Part shown: in pieces, positions 11,063 to 24,800 of the stretch
How the letters are laid out: every line of letters starts with the position of its first letter
Numbering within the stretch: the first letter of the stretch is position 1
Origin: Neospora caninum Liverpool
Taxonomy: Eukaryota; Apicomplexa; Conoidasida; Eucoccidiorida; Sarcocystidae
Assembly (NCBI RefSeq): GCF_000208865.1
Contig: NC_018389.1
Coordinates: 1,550,001 to 1,614,000 of the forward strand
DNA length: 64,000 nt
Direction: 5' to 3'
Translations under genes and position numbers: made by a program
Notes under the pieces: generated by a model
What the model was told of the DNA's origin: nothing
Database searches by the model: none
Seen by the model: only the letters and a program-made list of their open reading frames with translations

Positions 11063-11469
11063 GTGTGAACGAGGAGCCATTTGGTTCTGTCTGTGGTCTG
11101 CTCGCTTTGTTCACACGGAGACCCGCCCCTAGCACACATGGTTTCAACACACTCGCGAGAGGACCGAGGACAGGCGCGGCGTCTCTCTGCCTCAACGCAA
11201 ACGGCTGGCACATCCAGTCCCTTGTTCGTCTCGTTTTTGTTCCTCTGCTGCCTGAATACGAGTCTTTCAGGGCATTACGAGGACAAAACGCCACCGGGAA
11301 GCATGGGGGGACCCGCCGTCTGCCTCGCCTCTAGCACGGTTTGGCCGTGACAGGCTCCCCAGTTGCATGCCGTCTCCTTCGTCTCCAAAAAAGCTCCGAG
11401 GCCTCGCGCTTCGTTGCTTCGGCGAGCTTGCCGTCGCCTCCCCAGCCGATTTCTCTGTCTCAGCTATTT

Positions 11470-14400
11470 TTAGCTACAGACCTCCCAGCTTTCCGAAATG
11501 TGAACGATTTCCGTCCACAACTTGAGGTAGCGGCGAATGCTGGAAGCAGCCTTTCTGCCGCCTTGCCGCCGGAGCGCGTCCCTCTGCGCCGAAAGACCGG
11601 CCGAAGGCGACAAGCTAGAAGAGAAGGAAGAAGAGACAGAAGAGGAGAGTGGAAAGGATGACGAAAGAGACGTGGGACAAGTGGAAGAAGGGGGCGGAAC
11701 GGAAACGCGAGATGAAGGAAAGGAGGAAGTGGACGAACCAGCAGAAGACGTTGAGGTTGAAGACGCGAGATGCCGGGACGTGTCGCTGGACGTTTCTCTC
11801 TCTCGCTTTATTTCGCCTTCCTGGCTTTCTCCCCGCCAAACGCGATGGACGACGCGACGGCGGTACACGAGAGTTTGAGGTGTTTTCGGTGTCGTTTCGT
11901 TTTTGTCAAGGCCGCCTGCTTTCCGCGAGATTTCCACGTCTCTCGCTGCAGATTCCGTCTTCACCTCAGCCGCGGTTTCGTGCTCGTTCCGTCCCGCGTC
12001 GCTCGGCGTCTCTGCCGCTTCTCTGTCTCCTCTTTTCTCAACGTCTGATCCCTCTCCTTTCTCTCCGTCTGTGTTCACCGTCTGAGGTTTGCATCGTGCG
12101 AGCGGCTTCGCCCGGAAGAAGGAAAGCAAGGGACTTGCGCGCGGCTTCCCGCCTTCGCCCGCAGGCCCCGTTTCAGTTTGCAGTTTCTCCGGTTCTACCT
12201 CTTTCGCGCTCTGACTGCCTTCTCGCTGCGAGTGTGCACCGAGTGAAGGCGCTGCCTCTGCCTGCTGCCTGACTGTCCGGAACGAAACAGAAAGGAAAAG
12301 CTCAGATGAGGCACCGGAAGCCGCAGAAGAAGAGAAAGCAGGCTGACGCGTGACTCTGCGAGGCGCGCAGAGTTCCAGTTGTTTCAGGAGAGGAATCTGC
12401 TGACAAAGAGAGAGAATGGAGTCGGAGGTTAAGCGCCGGGGAGTCTCGAGAGTAAGCGCGGAGAGCTGGGGACACGACGAGGAGATCAGAAAAGTGAGCG
12501 AGTGCGAGAAAGCGGGAACCGAGAGGGAGAGACACCTGAACGGGCAAGAGAGTCGACAAGCTCAGAGCGGCAGTGGAAGAACGATGGGGCGTGCTCGGCA
12601 CGAGAAAGGCACAGCCAGAGCGGAGGCCGGCGATGAAGGCGAGAAACGGAAGCACGGGAGAAACCGAGACAGCGCCTGGGGCGAGAGGCAAGAAAGGGCT
12701 GAGAGGAAGCAGAATCCGATGCCTGAGGCCGAACACGAAGGACGAAAAACCGGAGGGCGAGGCAGAAAAAGAGAAGACACACCAAGATGCGGGAGAGTCG
12801 ATAACCACGAAGCAACGTGAAGACGAGATTCACCAAGAACGGGTGTGGAGAGAAGGCGCCGAGACGAAACTGGAGATCTGTTCACAGCTCGGAGAGGGAC
12901 GGTGGAGAGAAGTCCGGGCATTCTCAAGGAAAGCGGACGCGAGAGGAAACCGTGAGACCGATTCATGCCGCGCAACAGAAAGGCAAAACTGGAAACGAAA
13001 CGGCCGAAACTTTCCTGCAAGAAGGCGCGGCAGGAATTGCGCGTCGGAGAAAAGAAGACGACGGAGTACACAAAGGGAAAGGAGACGGGCAGAACGGGGA
13101 CACCCCCGAAAGATGCAGCAGCGGACGAAAACGAACTCAGAAACGAGACGTGAGAAGCGAAGCAGAGAGCTGAGACGCGAGAAGAGGAGCGTGACACGTG
13201 GAGAAGAGGCGCTGGAAGAGAATTGGGACGTTTCTGTCGAGGACGAAGTGTGGTACACACCAGAGCGGAAACAAACGGAAGGCACAGATTTTCAGAAATG
13301 GAAAGGGAGAGTGGAGGAAAGCTGTGTGGGCCTTACTGCAAGCTGGAAAAGCAGGGAAGAAGAAGCAGGGCGTTCGCGGAAACGTGCCTCATAGAGTGCA
13401 TCCCACGCAGAGACTTAGAGGCTTCTACGAGGCAGTCTGCAGAAGGAGAAGACGCATCGCTGCAGGGGCGACAAGGCGACGACGGCGAACATGACGAGGG
13501 CGAAGCAGGGACGGCGCACGCGTTTGGAGAAGCGCAGGCGCGAGAGCAAAGGGGATGGCGCAGACCCGGGCATGGGTGCCCAAGAGCGCTTTCTTCTGTC
13601 TCCTCAGGGGAAGGCGTCTCTGTCTCTTGACGTGGAGTCCTCGCCTCCCCAGTCACCGCCACCTTTGCGCGTCCTCTCGCGTTTGCCGTGGAAGAAGGGA
13701 GAAAAGAAGGGAAAAAGGGAGAGGCGGCCGACTGCAGAAGCTCGCGGCTAGCAGGAAGCGACACCGCGAGCGCCTGTCTCTGTTCCCGGTACTCCCGATT
13801 CTGCACCGCAGAGTCCATTGCGTGCATCCACTCCCGGCACTGAAGCAGAACGAGCGAAGCAGCAGAGAAACCGCACGACGCTTCGGAGACAGTCGACACG
13901 AGACCGCAGAAACCAGGCGCGCTCAAAGTTGGAGACGACGAGAGAAGCGACCCCGTCATCGAGGCCACAAGTTCAGCAAAGCGGAAAATGGACACAATCG
14001 CGCCAGTGTCTCATCGTCTTCCAAACCTGTTAGTCGATGCCTGCCGCCACATCCAATGACGTTCCTGCTCTGTAGGCATATTAGCCAATACGGCCGTCTC
14101 CCGCACTCCCTGCCTCGCTCTCGACACTCCAGCCCACCTCTATGCTACCAATATACATCTATAAATACATACGTTTGCGTTATATGACGTATCTATGCTG
14201 GTGTATACCCACGCACGCATGCGTGTGCATATATATATATATATATACATATATACATATATATACATATATACACAGAGAAATAAAGGTTTCATATATC
14301 TGTGTGCATCGGAAGCTTGACTGACGAGTCACAGGTAGGCTGCTGATCGGTTTTTGGGATGCGGGAACACAGCGACACTCGGAAACGGAAAAGCGTTCTC

Positions 14401-15284
14401 CCTTTGTTGTCCTCAGCAATGGACATTTTCGCGGTGTGGCTGTGCCCTCACTCTTCCGTTTTGGTGACAAAAGGAACGAGCTCTCTGTCCTACACACCGG
14501 TTCTACCTCTTTCGCACAGTGCAGCGTTCTACGAATGACCGTTGTGGGAGCGGGATACTGTTTGCGAAGGACTCAAGCACGTAGCTGACTGCGTGCGCAC
14601 GCGAGGTGTTTCGACAGACCGACAAGACGACGCGGACTCTGTAGATCTCTTCACTTTCTGTGCAGAAAATGTGCCTTGGCAAGACACGATTACGTTCCGA
14701 AACCGCAGAGCGCCGCAAAAGGAATAAACGCCGAGGGAAGGGAGGGAAAGCAGAGGAAGGGGGGACAAAAAAGAGAAAAGAGGAAAGGGGAGACGGAGGG
14801 AAGAGGAAGGGAAGAGGCGGAGGAAGGGAAGAGGGGGACGAATGGAAGGGGTAGAAGAAGGAAGAGAGAGAAAGCCTACCGTGAAGGCGATTGCGATGAA
14901 GGTTTCGGCATCCTCGAGGAAGGCAGCCAAGAGTGGCACGAGAACGGCGGGTATGGACAGGTTGGGATGCGTTCTGCTGTCTGGAGCCCCTTCGTCAGGC
15001 GCTTGTCTGCATTTTGCCCAGGCTAGCTCCGAGGCGAGGCGACTTGGAGAAGCCGACAAAGAAGAAGACGGGGAAGAGGTATCGGAAGAGGAACTGGACG
15101 GAGAAGCTGAGGCATGCGGCAGCGATAGGCACCCGAATGGCGAGTTGGAAGAAGTGGAACAAGAAGGACACGAGGAGGCAGCAAATGAAGCAGCTGAAGA
15201 GGAAGTGTGGCAACGTTCCCGAGGAGGACGCGTGACGGGGGCCAGCTCCATCAAGGGCCGTACAGGAGGAGATGTTTCAGCCAT
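11470..15284 (-). CDS. Hypothetical protein, tentative three-exon model
   Basis: The tentative exons complement(11470-12081, 13663-13839, 14880-15284) join in phase 0 and give 397 residues. Exon 1 starts at the ATG 15282-15284. It is serine-rich and then becomes globular, with an apolar helix-like stretch around IPAVLVPLLAAFLEDAETF, and ends at the donor ACG|GTAGGC. Exon 2 begins CREWMHAMDSAVQNREYREQ after a CTTCAG acceptor. Exon 3 has a Lys/Glu-rich part, the basic stretch LVYRRRVVHRVWR, a long serine tract and a short conserved-looking end, RYLKLWTEIVHISESWEV. The large introns are pyrimidine-rich on the coding strand, as expected. No family was recognised. The donor of exon 2 (AAG|GTGGCG) and the acceptor of exon 3 are the weakest points, and more exons are possible. 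Confidence 0.45.
14227..14277. repeat. TA/TACA microsatellite in intron
   Basis: A tract of ATATAT and ATACAT units lies in the first inferred intron of the minus-strand gene ending at 11470. Confidence 0.85.
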
Positions 15285-18200
15285 GTTGAGGTAGCACTCA
15301 CGATTGTATGGTGCACCAGAGAGCGGGAGAGTCTTCCTTTTGCGGGTGGTGTTTTGGGACGAAATTCAAAGTGCTGGGAGGCGGAGGCCGCTGGAACGAC
15401 AGCTTACCCCCTCTGAGGTTCAGCCTTCTGTCGTTCCGAGAATAGAAACACCGAGACTCCACGAACACAGAGGGAGAACTGTTCTTTAACGGTCAAAACC
15501 ACTTGCTTCTCAAGGCATTCACCTTGAAATCCGGCAACAGGTTTTGGTTGGACCGCGCAACCCGCCAGTGGGTTCTGCCACATCAAGCCTGAAAGGCAGA
15601 TGCAGAGAATCGGTTGCCTAGACAGCCCAGCAGCTTGACAGAACCACGAACACGGACGGGTGGACCCAGCGGAACGTAGACGGGTTGGATATGGATACGT
15701 GCAAAGCAGGGACTTTGGAGAGGGATGCGTCGGCGGTTCTCCATTCAGTTAGGCGGGAATATACGGCTGCGTCACTCAAATTGAAATTGCGAAACAAAGC
15801 AGAGGGTGTACGTACACTCAGCTTCGACTTGCGGAGAAGTCAGCGCAGCTGGCGAATTTGTCACGGACTTTCGCGGGTTGGTTCCTTTCGCAGCAAGTCG
15901 TCGATTGGGTACTCTAGCAGCTGGCTTTTTCAGGCGCCTCGCGGGTTGCCGCTTTTCTCGACATTCTCGAGGGAACACACTTTCTTCGCCGTGCGAAGCA
16001 GGCACACTTTCCCCTAGAACGTTCCTTTTTACTGGACTCAAGAGTGGAGGGGTGAGTAACGCCACGGTGACCGTGTCTGTTTGCCAAAGCTTGTTTCACC
16101 GAGGCGGAACGAGGCTCGACAGCTCGACGCTCGAGAGAGGCAGACAAAGGTCGCGGAAGACACAAAACGTTGCGGCAAGGCGTCGCTTCGAGACCGTCCG
16201 GAATCTCGCTGTGAGTCGAGGCAGTCCGGAAAGAAACGCACAAGGACAAACAGTCGACGGAAATGTGGATCATTTATGACGGAAGAAAAGCTGGCCCGCC
16301 AGTGCCGAGCCGCCGCGAACCGAGACCAGAGGGACGGAAAACTCGGTTAGGAAGGCGCGGCGGCAGTGGTCAGCTAGTCACCACCGAGGCGAAACGCGCG
16401 TTTCGATCCGAGAACTCTGACGAAGAAATCCGCGTTTGGCCTTCCAAGCGTACGGGTTCTGGTCGATAAATGACGAGAAGAACGAGCAAGAGTTGCCGTG
16501 ATGTAACGGACGCAGTCCGACAGCCTGTCGCTGCGCTGTCTTCACTTTTGAGTGACTAACAAAGCCTGCATTTCTGGTTGCACCGACGCTCCTCGGAGCT
16601 GTCGGGGGGACCGGTCATTCTCGAGTGTGGACGGGCGTTCCTTGCCGATGGAGGAAGCAACTCACGAACAGAAAGGAGATGCAGAAGAGGATTGAACCAC
16701 GAGAACAGATGTGCATCGAAATATCGAAGCGGTCCCTCAGCGGTTCACGGGAGCGGAGCACACAACGACCGCTAACATACGGCCAATAGCGCTGTCCAAG
16801 TTGTCACAAAGAGAGGCTGTTCTTGGAAGAGAAACCACACCGACGGAAGGCGTAGTCAGGTCATTCGCTCATTGACGTCTTGTAAGAAAGGCGACGAATC
16901 GGTCGGTTCTCGCCATGCCAGTCGCCGAGGAGACGCACCTCCGCAATTGCGTACGCGCCGCGAGGAAGCCTGCAGAGCTCGCACCTGCTGCGGGCTGTGT
17001 TTATTCTCCGGGGAGTAGGCCGGCTGTTGGAAAATGAAAACGCTTTGAAGCGCCGCTGTGAACCAGCAGCTGTGGAAGCGCCCACGTGCCAGAAGCCCGC
17101 CAAGACGTAGCGGCACCTCGCTCGTACCCAACGAGGCTGCTCGCCACACAGCGCTGAGGGACTTCACCAGAAAACGTTCCTTCCCTGTTCCTAGAAATGC
17201 CAGCTAGGGCGTCTGTATAGACACACACAGCGGGTTCTGGGGTTGGCTGTTGACTGAAACTCCTCGATCCCAAACACGTTTTTAAACTCGGCATTTGACC
17301 TTGAAAATACCGGCGAATACAAAAGACAGCTTCCGCCGAGTCGCCTCTCTGAGAAGCAGCACACTTCCTCTCAGCGTGTATCTTCACACTGCACGAGTCA
17401 GTTTCCCCTTGCTCCTTCACGTGGATGCAGTGACCATCCGCGACGGACAACACACGGAGCAAGCACGAGTTTCAAGCGAATACATGAAAGACAGGCCTCC
17501 TGTTTCCCTGTGTTGAGACAGACACGAATGCTCCAGTAGCAGGCGACGAGTTCAGCGGCTGGCCTGTTGTTCGGGCCGCTAGTGTTCGGCCACACCCCAC
17601 GTTCCGATTTGCCACGAAAGCGCCGAGTCTGTTGACGCTTTCCTGTCGGCAAGTGGAGTGAACATCCGTCGCTTGCCGTGTGCACTGACGATGACGTGGC
17701 TCTAGATTTCGAGAAGCGAACGAGCAGCGTTTCAGAGATACGGGACTCTTTTAGTGTAACCTTGTTCCGTTGGCAACCAGAGTCGCCGGAACACCGCTGC
17801 AAGAACCTGGCAAGAGTGTGGAAGACAACTGAATCTGTAGAGCTGAATCCTTCACTCTTCTCAGGCTCTACCCCAGCGAAGGGTTCGTCAATAAAAAGAG
17901 CCGAATTGATATGCACGCCGCCCGGCTGTACACACCACCCACCATGTCACTTTATATGGACGTTTTCTGTGCGTTTCGTAGTCCGACAAACGTGTGTATT
18001 TTTGCACCCTCTTTATGCATACCGCTGGACGGAGAGCTACAACAGGACAAATACTCACCCCAGAAACACATTTGTCCCCATGGTAGTACATATCCGAGGA
18101 AGGCAGTGGCCATAGTAAGTCGATATAAAACTAAACCAGACCGGCAGCCGCGACTGCAGTTGCTACGACGTAACGGGCCGCTCTCTTTCGCACAGACGAG

Positions 18201-18803
18201 TTTGTGCTTTCGAAAGCCAATTCGAGGGTTCCCTGGGGCCTTCCCGTGCTCAACAAGTAGATAGCCTGTCAGTGTAAGTTTCAGAGAACCGAGTCCTAGT
18301 CAGCACCGGCAGTGCCTGGAGAGACGAGAAACACCCCGAAAACGCATTAAAAGCAGGAGCGGCACAACGCGGCTGGGTCCGAAGCGTGCGCTGCGTCCTC
18401 CGCGCTCGACGGATCGAAAAAACGCGACGGCAAAAGCGTCGCCGCGGGTTACCGCGTTAAGATAAGCCTCGGTACGCATCGCTGATTTGAGGCTGATCGT
18501 GTGAACGGTTCTCTTCTCTCCGCCTGCTAAATGCATGAGGGCCAAAAGATCCAGTCTTGCGCAAATCCAAATGCGTAGGCTATCAAAGTGTCGTTTATGT
18601 GGGAAAATGCAGGACGCCTTGACAATAACGGTCAGTCGGCCAGAAAATGGGAAAGACGTATTTTGTGGCTCGGAAAGTACCTTAGCATGAAATATCAAAG
18701 CCGACCCTTTGGTTCGAAAAAGCCGGCGCTGCAATGTCTTCACAAAAAAAACGAAGCGACGTCGCGCCGCGCCAACAACTCTTTCGGCACAGAGTGACGC
18801 GTC
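15285..18803. other. Intergenic region, no supported gene
   Basis: This covers the upstream region of the minus-strand gene starting at 15284 and the downstream region of the gene ending at 18804. Several open frames of 60-170 codons exist on both strands, but none has splice-site support, a family motif or biased composition. No repeats or RNA genes were seen. Confidence 0.5.
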
Positions 18804-21800
18804 CTAGAAACAGACTTTTCCAACCAACTGCCTGACCACCTTCTTGACTCTCAGACGAACTATTTCTCCCTGGATCTTCGCCACGTCAAACGCACTCAGA
18901 CGCCCCGCCATCGCACACCACAGACACTCACGGCCAAACACGATGCGAGGCGTCGCGCTGGAAGAAAGGGAACACGAAGGCGAGGAAGATGAAAAGGATG
19001 GAGCTGAGGACGGAAGCGAACGTGAGGAAGGAGGTGGACATGCCGAGAGTGGGGCAGACGAGGCAGATGAAGAGGGCGAGGTAGACCGTGCGGTAGCTTC
19101 CGAAACTGGGCGGCGGTAGCACAAACGATCCTCAGCGTGATCCGCTGGGGCTACCGCGGGTGTCATTCCACGGGAAGCTAGTGCTCGCTGAGGCCAGCCG
19201 GAGCCTTGTGCGGCAAGTTGGCCATTCTTCCCAGCAGCTACGCACTGCCTGTGAGCCTCCTGTTGACGCGACAGGAGGAACGCGAGCGGAGCGACCAGGT
19301 CGGACCGAAATTCCGCTGACGGCCATGGAGCCCGCCCCGCAGGTTCGTTTCCCAGCGAATCCGCGTCTACCCTGTCTCCGCGACAGCCCTTCACAGCCGG
19401 CCGGTTACTTGAAGGAGACGGCCCAGCGGGAGGCGTCCCGCGCGCCTCCAAGCATCGCGTTCTGCGGCCCACGTTCGTTGAAACCAGGATCGATTCCCCC
19501 ACCAGATGGTCTCGCTCCGTTTCTACACTGTCCACGTTTCCAACTGTTCTCAAGTCATTCGCCCCTTTCGAAGCAGCGAATCGCCTTGCTTCTTCGTCCC
19601 CGGTTCCCTCGCCTTCCACCGTCACCATTCGCCTCCAGCTTGCCGTTGTCTCCTCACCCTCAGACCCGTCCTCGTCGCCGGCTCCTGTCTCCAGTGGCAA
19701 CTCGGTCTCTGCCGATTCAGCGAGGGCTTTCGACAGGATGGCCTCCCAGCAAACATCACTTGTCTCCGCGATCGCGTTTCTTGCGTCTTCCCTTTCAGAG
19801 CCAAAAGCATGAGACGCCGCTGCTTGGAGGCGTCTTAAGAGGACGAAACGGCACTGAGGCCGCCCCGCCTGTTGGGCCTCGCCCTGGCGTGTGAACGTCT
19901 CTTCGGGTCGCGTCTCGCCTGGCGGCTCCACAGGAGCCTGTCTCCTTTCCGTCTCGTTTTCCGCTCCCAGCGCTCGTTCACCGCCCTCGTTCTCCCCTCT
20001 CAGCTCGTGCGTCCCGTTTTGCCGGTCTTTGCTTGCCGCCTCGCCTCCGGTCCCTTTTTGTCTTTTCTCGCGTGGCGCCTTGACCTCGGCGAGCACGGGG
20101 TCGGCCCGGCTGGCCGCCAGGCCCCGAAGACAGAAGAAAGGAGACAGCTCGATAGAGACATGCCACAGCGAGTGGACAAATGCATAGTTCCCATTCGTTT
20201 CAAAAAAGACAAACGCGCACGCTCCAACAAGCGCAAAGAAGATTCCCACAAGCAGACTCACGGGATCAGCGACACCTGCTGCGACCTGAGTACCCAGCAC
20301 GGCTGCAAAATCCCGGCAAAACTGGAGACAGCCGCGCAGAAACGAGAATTCTCGCGTGTGGAGAGACGCGTCGCCTTCCCCGTTTTCGTCTGCCTCTTCT
20401 CGCCGTGCTGCGTCTGCCTGCTCCAGCTCTCTGTGTCCGCCCTTTTTCTCCCGTCTCGTGGAAGCGCTGTTCATCTCGTTCACCCCCTGCGTCTTCCAGT
20501 GCCCACATCTCTGGGGTCCGGATCCTCGCTCTCTGCCCCACGCCTCCGCCGACCCGATCGCCGCCTCCGGGCCTTCCGTTCGCCGACGCCTGTTCTCCCT
20601 CGCGTCTTCGATGGCTCGGGCTATCGCCGTCAGGAGACGCTGCCGGCATTCCCAGGCGCCGGGCAGCATGCGGCCGCGCTGTCTCCTTCGCTGCATCCAC
20701 AGCCGTGGAAAGGTGCCTACTGTGCGTAGGAGCAGCAGGAGACCGAGACAGACAAACAGGTGACTCACCATCGCAGATGCATGCGGCGTGGAAAACGCGC
20801 GAAAGATTACCGCGAAGCTGATCCCGAGGAGAAGGAACTCAAGGCACGGAGGGAGCCGGAACAGCGCGACAACCACCAGGAGAATCGCGAGAAACGAAAA
20901 CAGAAAGTCGAGTTTCTGCCAAAGCAGGGGAGACACAACGAAACACCTGTCGCCATCGAAGCACAGGTGGTACATGGAAGACGCTGCCACTGCACGCACA
21001 CACCAGAGACACGCGAAAGCTGGAGATCGAAGATTTGGCGCTCCAACAAGTCCAGTCGCTCAGACCCGCGGCTGCCTGAGGCGACCGCCGGGGCTGAAAA
21101 GGTGGGCGAGAACCAACTGAAGCAAACACCCTTCTTCCTGCCTTGAGGCAGACCCAAGAGAGTCCCACCCCTTTTCCGGGCCGACGCGAAGAGCCCCCGG
21201 CTCAGAGATTACCACTCCCAGGACGATGGTACTGACCATACTAGCATCTGCGTAGTAGTTTTCGCGCGCTGGTAATACGAGTGGTACAGAAAAATCCACA
21301 TATTGCGCCTAGAACAGAGCGAAGGCCGCCGGCGTCTATTTCTCGCACGCCCACATACACGCACGCGTGGTCGAGCCCATTGGCTCGTCTTGTGATGCAG
21401 TCCACTTACTGGCCGCACCAAAGACACAAACGCGGACTGCAGCGCGCAACGCGGCTGGCGCGCGCCACATTGCCGTAGACAGCGTCTCGCCCTGGCCTCC
21501 CGCGCCCGCCTGGAGCGCCCTCGCTGCAGGTCGGCGGTCGCTGGCTGACTTGGGCGCGCTGAGACTCGCCGCGTCTGCTAGCTCGCGCATCGAGGAGTGA
21601 AGAACGAAGAGAAACGCAGAGTTGGAGAGAACGAGAAGGCCCGTGAGGAAAGAAACATACCACCTCGGCAAGAGTTCCACATCGCACGCTGCGCCGCCAA
21701 CCCCCAAAGTGCACCTGCAGTAGCTGAGGCGGAAGCCGTCCACGAAGCCGAGAGGCCAGCAATGCCCTCGGTGACAGGTCTGCAGAAAGCGAGGCACGAA

Positions 21801-24800
21801 AGACACAGATATCCGGGTGGAGACAGGGAGTCAGAGAACGAGGGAAAACAACGCGCGAAAGACACCAGACGGGGAGACCACCGGCCCTCACAAGCCTACC
21901 GAAAAAACACAGCTGCTATTTAGCAGCTGCACGAACCTCAGACAAAACAGAGAGTGTCGCGGGTGCGCCCAACCATGCCGAAGCCGCAGGTCCCTGGTTC
22001 GCGAAAAGGAATGCCGAGTCGATTTCAAAAACGGAGAGGCGCGCCGACAACACCCGCGCACCTGCTCACAAGGCTCGTCGGCGAGAATCTGCATCGTGAG
22101 ACGCACGCCGGGCTGCTCGCCTCCGAGGCGCGTGCTCTGCGCTTTCTGTCGCGGTAGAAACGCGTGGTCTGATAAAGCGTTTCTGTCCTCACGCAGCTGC
22201 AACTTGTCTCTGCGTTCCCCAACTTTGGCCGCGCCCACAGCCCCTCCGTTGATCTCGCCCCTGGACCTGTCGCCGGCTGCGCCGTCGTCCGGTGGCAAGA
22301 AGGAACTGCTGGCCTGCAGCCGCCTTGCGCCTCGCGGCGAAACGACCACCGCGCGTTGCACGAGCCTCCACGAGGCCAGGTGTCGGCCTGGGAGGAAGTT
22401 CCACGACGGCGGCACAGTCGCCTCGTACAGGAACGCTTCGCTGGCTCCGACTTTCTTCGCGACCGAGAAACGGCGAGAAGGGAATCCAGGCGACGACTCG
22501 GCAACCGAAGATGGAGAAGCGAAAGAAGACGATCCGATAGCGGACTCAAGAGAGAGAGACATGGAAACCACAGAAGAGGTGGACGCACGCGAACCAGCCG
22601 AACGGGCCGCCGCGGATCGCTCGCTGCGTGTGTCCAGCGTTCGAGCGCTGTTCGCTGTTTCGACTCCTGGGAGGTCGACACCCCCCTGGGCGCCGCCAGC
22701 CTCGCCTTCTCCCTCGGGGCTTCCAGTTGCCCCCGGCGACGCACCGCTACTCCCGCGCCGCGGTTCTTCTCTCGCCCCGTGTCCTCGCCCGTCTCTGCCA
22801 TGGACCTGGCCCCGCTCTGTCTCTAAACGGGGTTCGGCGCCGACCCTCCTTTCGCCATCCGGCCCCGCATTTCGACAGGTAAACGGGAGGAGCCACGAAT
22901 GAGCAATCACAGTGCCTGTCGCACTTCCGCTCTGGACGTCGAAACTGCGCCGGGCACGCTCTGTCCCTCCCGCAGCCTCCGTCCCATCTGTTCTCGCCAG
23001 CGAAGGCCCGCGAAACGGCGCCGCTTCTCGACGCAAAAGAAACTCGACAGTAAAGGAGACAACGACGTCTGACCCTGAAGACAGCAGCCTCCGCGATCCG
23101 GCCCTTTCAGCGCCTGCCTTTTTCGGTTCCAAATCTCCATTGACCAGTCCCGACACGGGCGCGGGTGTCTCGCGCTCAAAGGCCTCTTCGGGATTCGGCG
23201 AAGCGAAGGAAACGCGCCGCTGCCAATCGCCTTTGGCCCAGTGCTCGGACGACAACACACGTCGACGGAGGCTCGTGTCGTCAACTCCTCGCTGTGTCTC
23301 CTGCATCTCTTCCGTCTTTGTCCGAGCGGCTTCTCCGCCTGCAGCAGGTTGTCCTTCGTCGTCGTCGCTCCTGCCGAAATGAACGGTTTGGTCTCCAACG
23401 TTCCTCATCGACTCTCTCCAGGCACCTCCCTCTGCCTCCCCACTCTCCCCGTCGCGTTTCGCCGCTCGCCTTGCCTCCTCTCCGCCGCCTCGTCGCCCGG
23501 CCTGCGTCTCTGTGCGTCCTTTTTTGTTCCAGGCCTCATTCGATTCTGGGCTCCCGCGCGCTGCCGCAGATCTCGCATCTCCTGGTTCCGCTGCGCTGTG
23601 CTGATTTTCTTGCTCCCAGTCAGCCTCTTCGCAGACGAACTTCGGACTCCTCCAAATGTCTCCTGCATCGAGAATGAGTAGTGCAGCGACGCCCCCTGAG
23701 ACCTCCGAAGGCGCGAAGGAAAGCGCCGCCAGTACAGGCGTCTCTTCCGACTCGGGCCCGAGAGACAAGGACACACTTTGCAGAAGGTTGGGTTGGAAAA
23801 TCGGAAGCGACGGACGGGAAAAGGACAGAATTGGCGTGGTACACCACATACCGCACGAGGCAGTCGAGGGAGGAGAACGAGAAGCCGGATTAGACGCGAG
23901 CGAAGACAGGAGCAGAAACGAGAGGAAGGAGGAAGAGGGATTTGGAGACAGAAGGGGAAGAGAGAGAAGAGAAGAGCGGCCACCACAGGAGGTGCACACG
24001 GGACGGGACGGAGGAAGGTGGGAAAGATGAGAACCCGGAGAGAGCGCGTCGGCCGGCTGCCTAGATCGTTTGTCTTGTCCTTGGAAAGAAAGCGCCTCCT
24101 CGCTTGCTGCGTCGAGGCTGTATCTCGAGCTGACCCTGGACAAAAAAGAGAGAAACGGAGAAATCAGCGAGAAGAAAGGCGGAAAGCGGAACAACGCGGG
24201 AAAGGGTAATCCTGAAGACGGACTCTCCTCGGTTTGAACGGCCGTGTTCTCTCTGTCTCCTTCGACTTCGCCAGCCTCGCCCGTCTCACCCGAGACAGAC
24301 GAACCCAACCGGACAGGCACCGAGCTCGCGCGTTCTCGCCCTCCTCCCTCCCTCGCCTCCGCTTCCCGCCGCTGCGGCGCATGCAGAGCCGCCCGACAAG
24401 AGTGACGGCGAATGAAGAAGGGGACTTTCGAGAACGTCTCCGAGGACGGTTCGCCCTGCACCCGAAACGCCGGAAACGTGGCTGGCTGCCGCGCCCCAGC
24501 AAACCCCCTGTCGGATGCGGACGACGCCGAAGACGGAGGAGACGACGCAGAGGGAGGGAAAGCGGGGAACGAAGGGTTTTCTCCGAGACTGTCGCACTGT
24601 GTCGCAGACTCGCATGCCAACCATCTGAGCGCACTGTCGATTGGCATCGTCGTGTTCAGGTAGAACGAGAACGCCCACGGCCCACGAGCGGGAAGATCCA
24701 GAGTGACGCGCTGAGAGAGAAGAAAAAGACTTGGACCAAAGATTTCCGTCATCTCTCCTTGAGTCTCTTCGACCGAACCCGCGGCTTCTTCTCTGTCTGG

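Larger units (their letters stand above)
10076..11469. other. Convergent intergenic region with repeats
   Basis: This lies between the 3' ends of the DUF501 gene and the minus-strand gene ending at 11470. It contains a TA microsatellite and a purine minisatellite, annotated separately. No supported gene lies between them. Confidence 0.6.

Noticed and set aside
10755..11294. Minus-strand Ser/Leu-rich frames over the purine tract
   Set aside because: They are a product of the GAGA minisatellite, with no start context and no conserved part.
12302..13394. Long frames on both strands (for example plus 12573-13394 and minus 12562-13260)
   Set aside because: The plus-strand product is E/R/K-rich and the minus S/L/F-rich, the signature of a pyrimidine-rich intron of the minus-strand gene. 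No splice sites or motifs were found.
15685..16017. Plus-strand ATG frame of 110 codons
   Set aside because: There is no family motif, biased composition or splice context, and nearby frames on the other strand are equally long.
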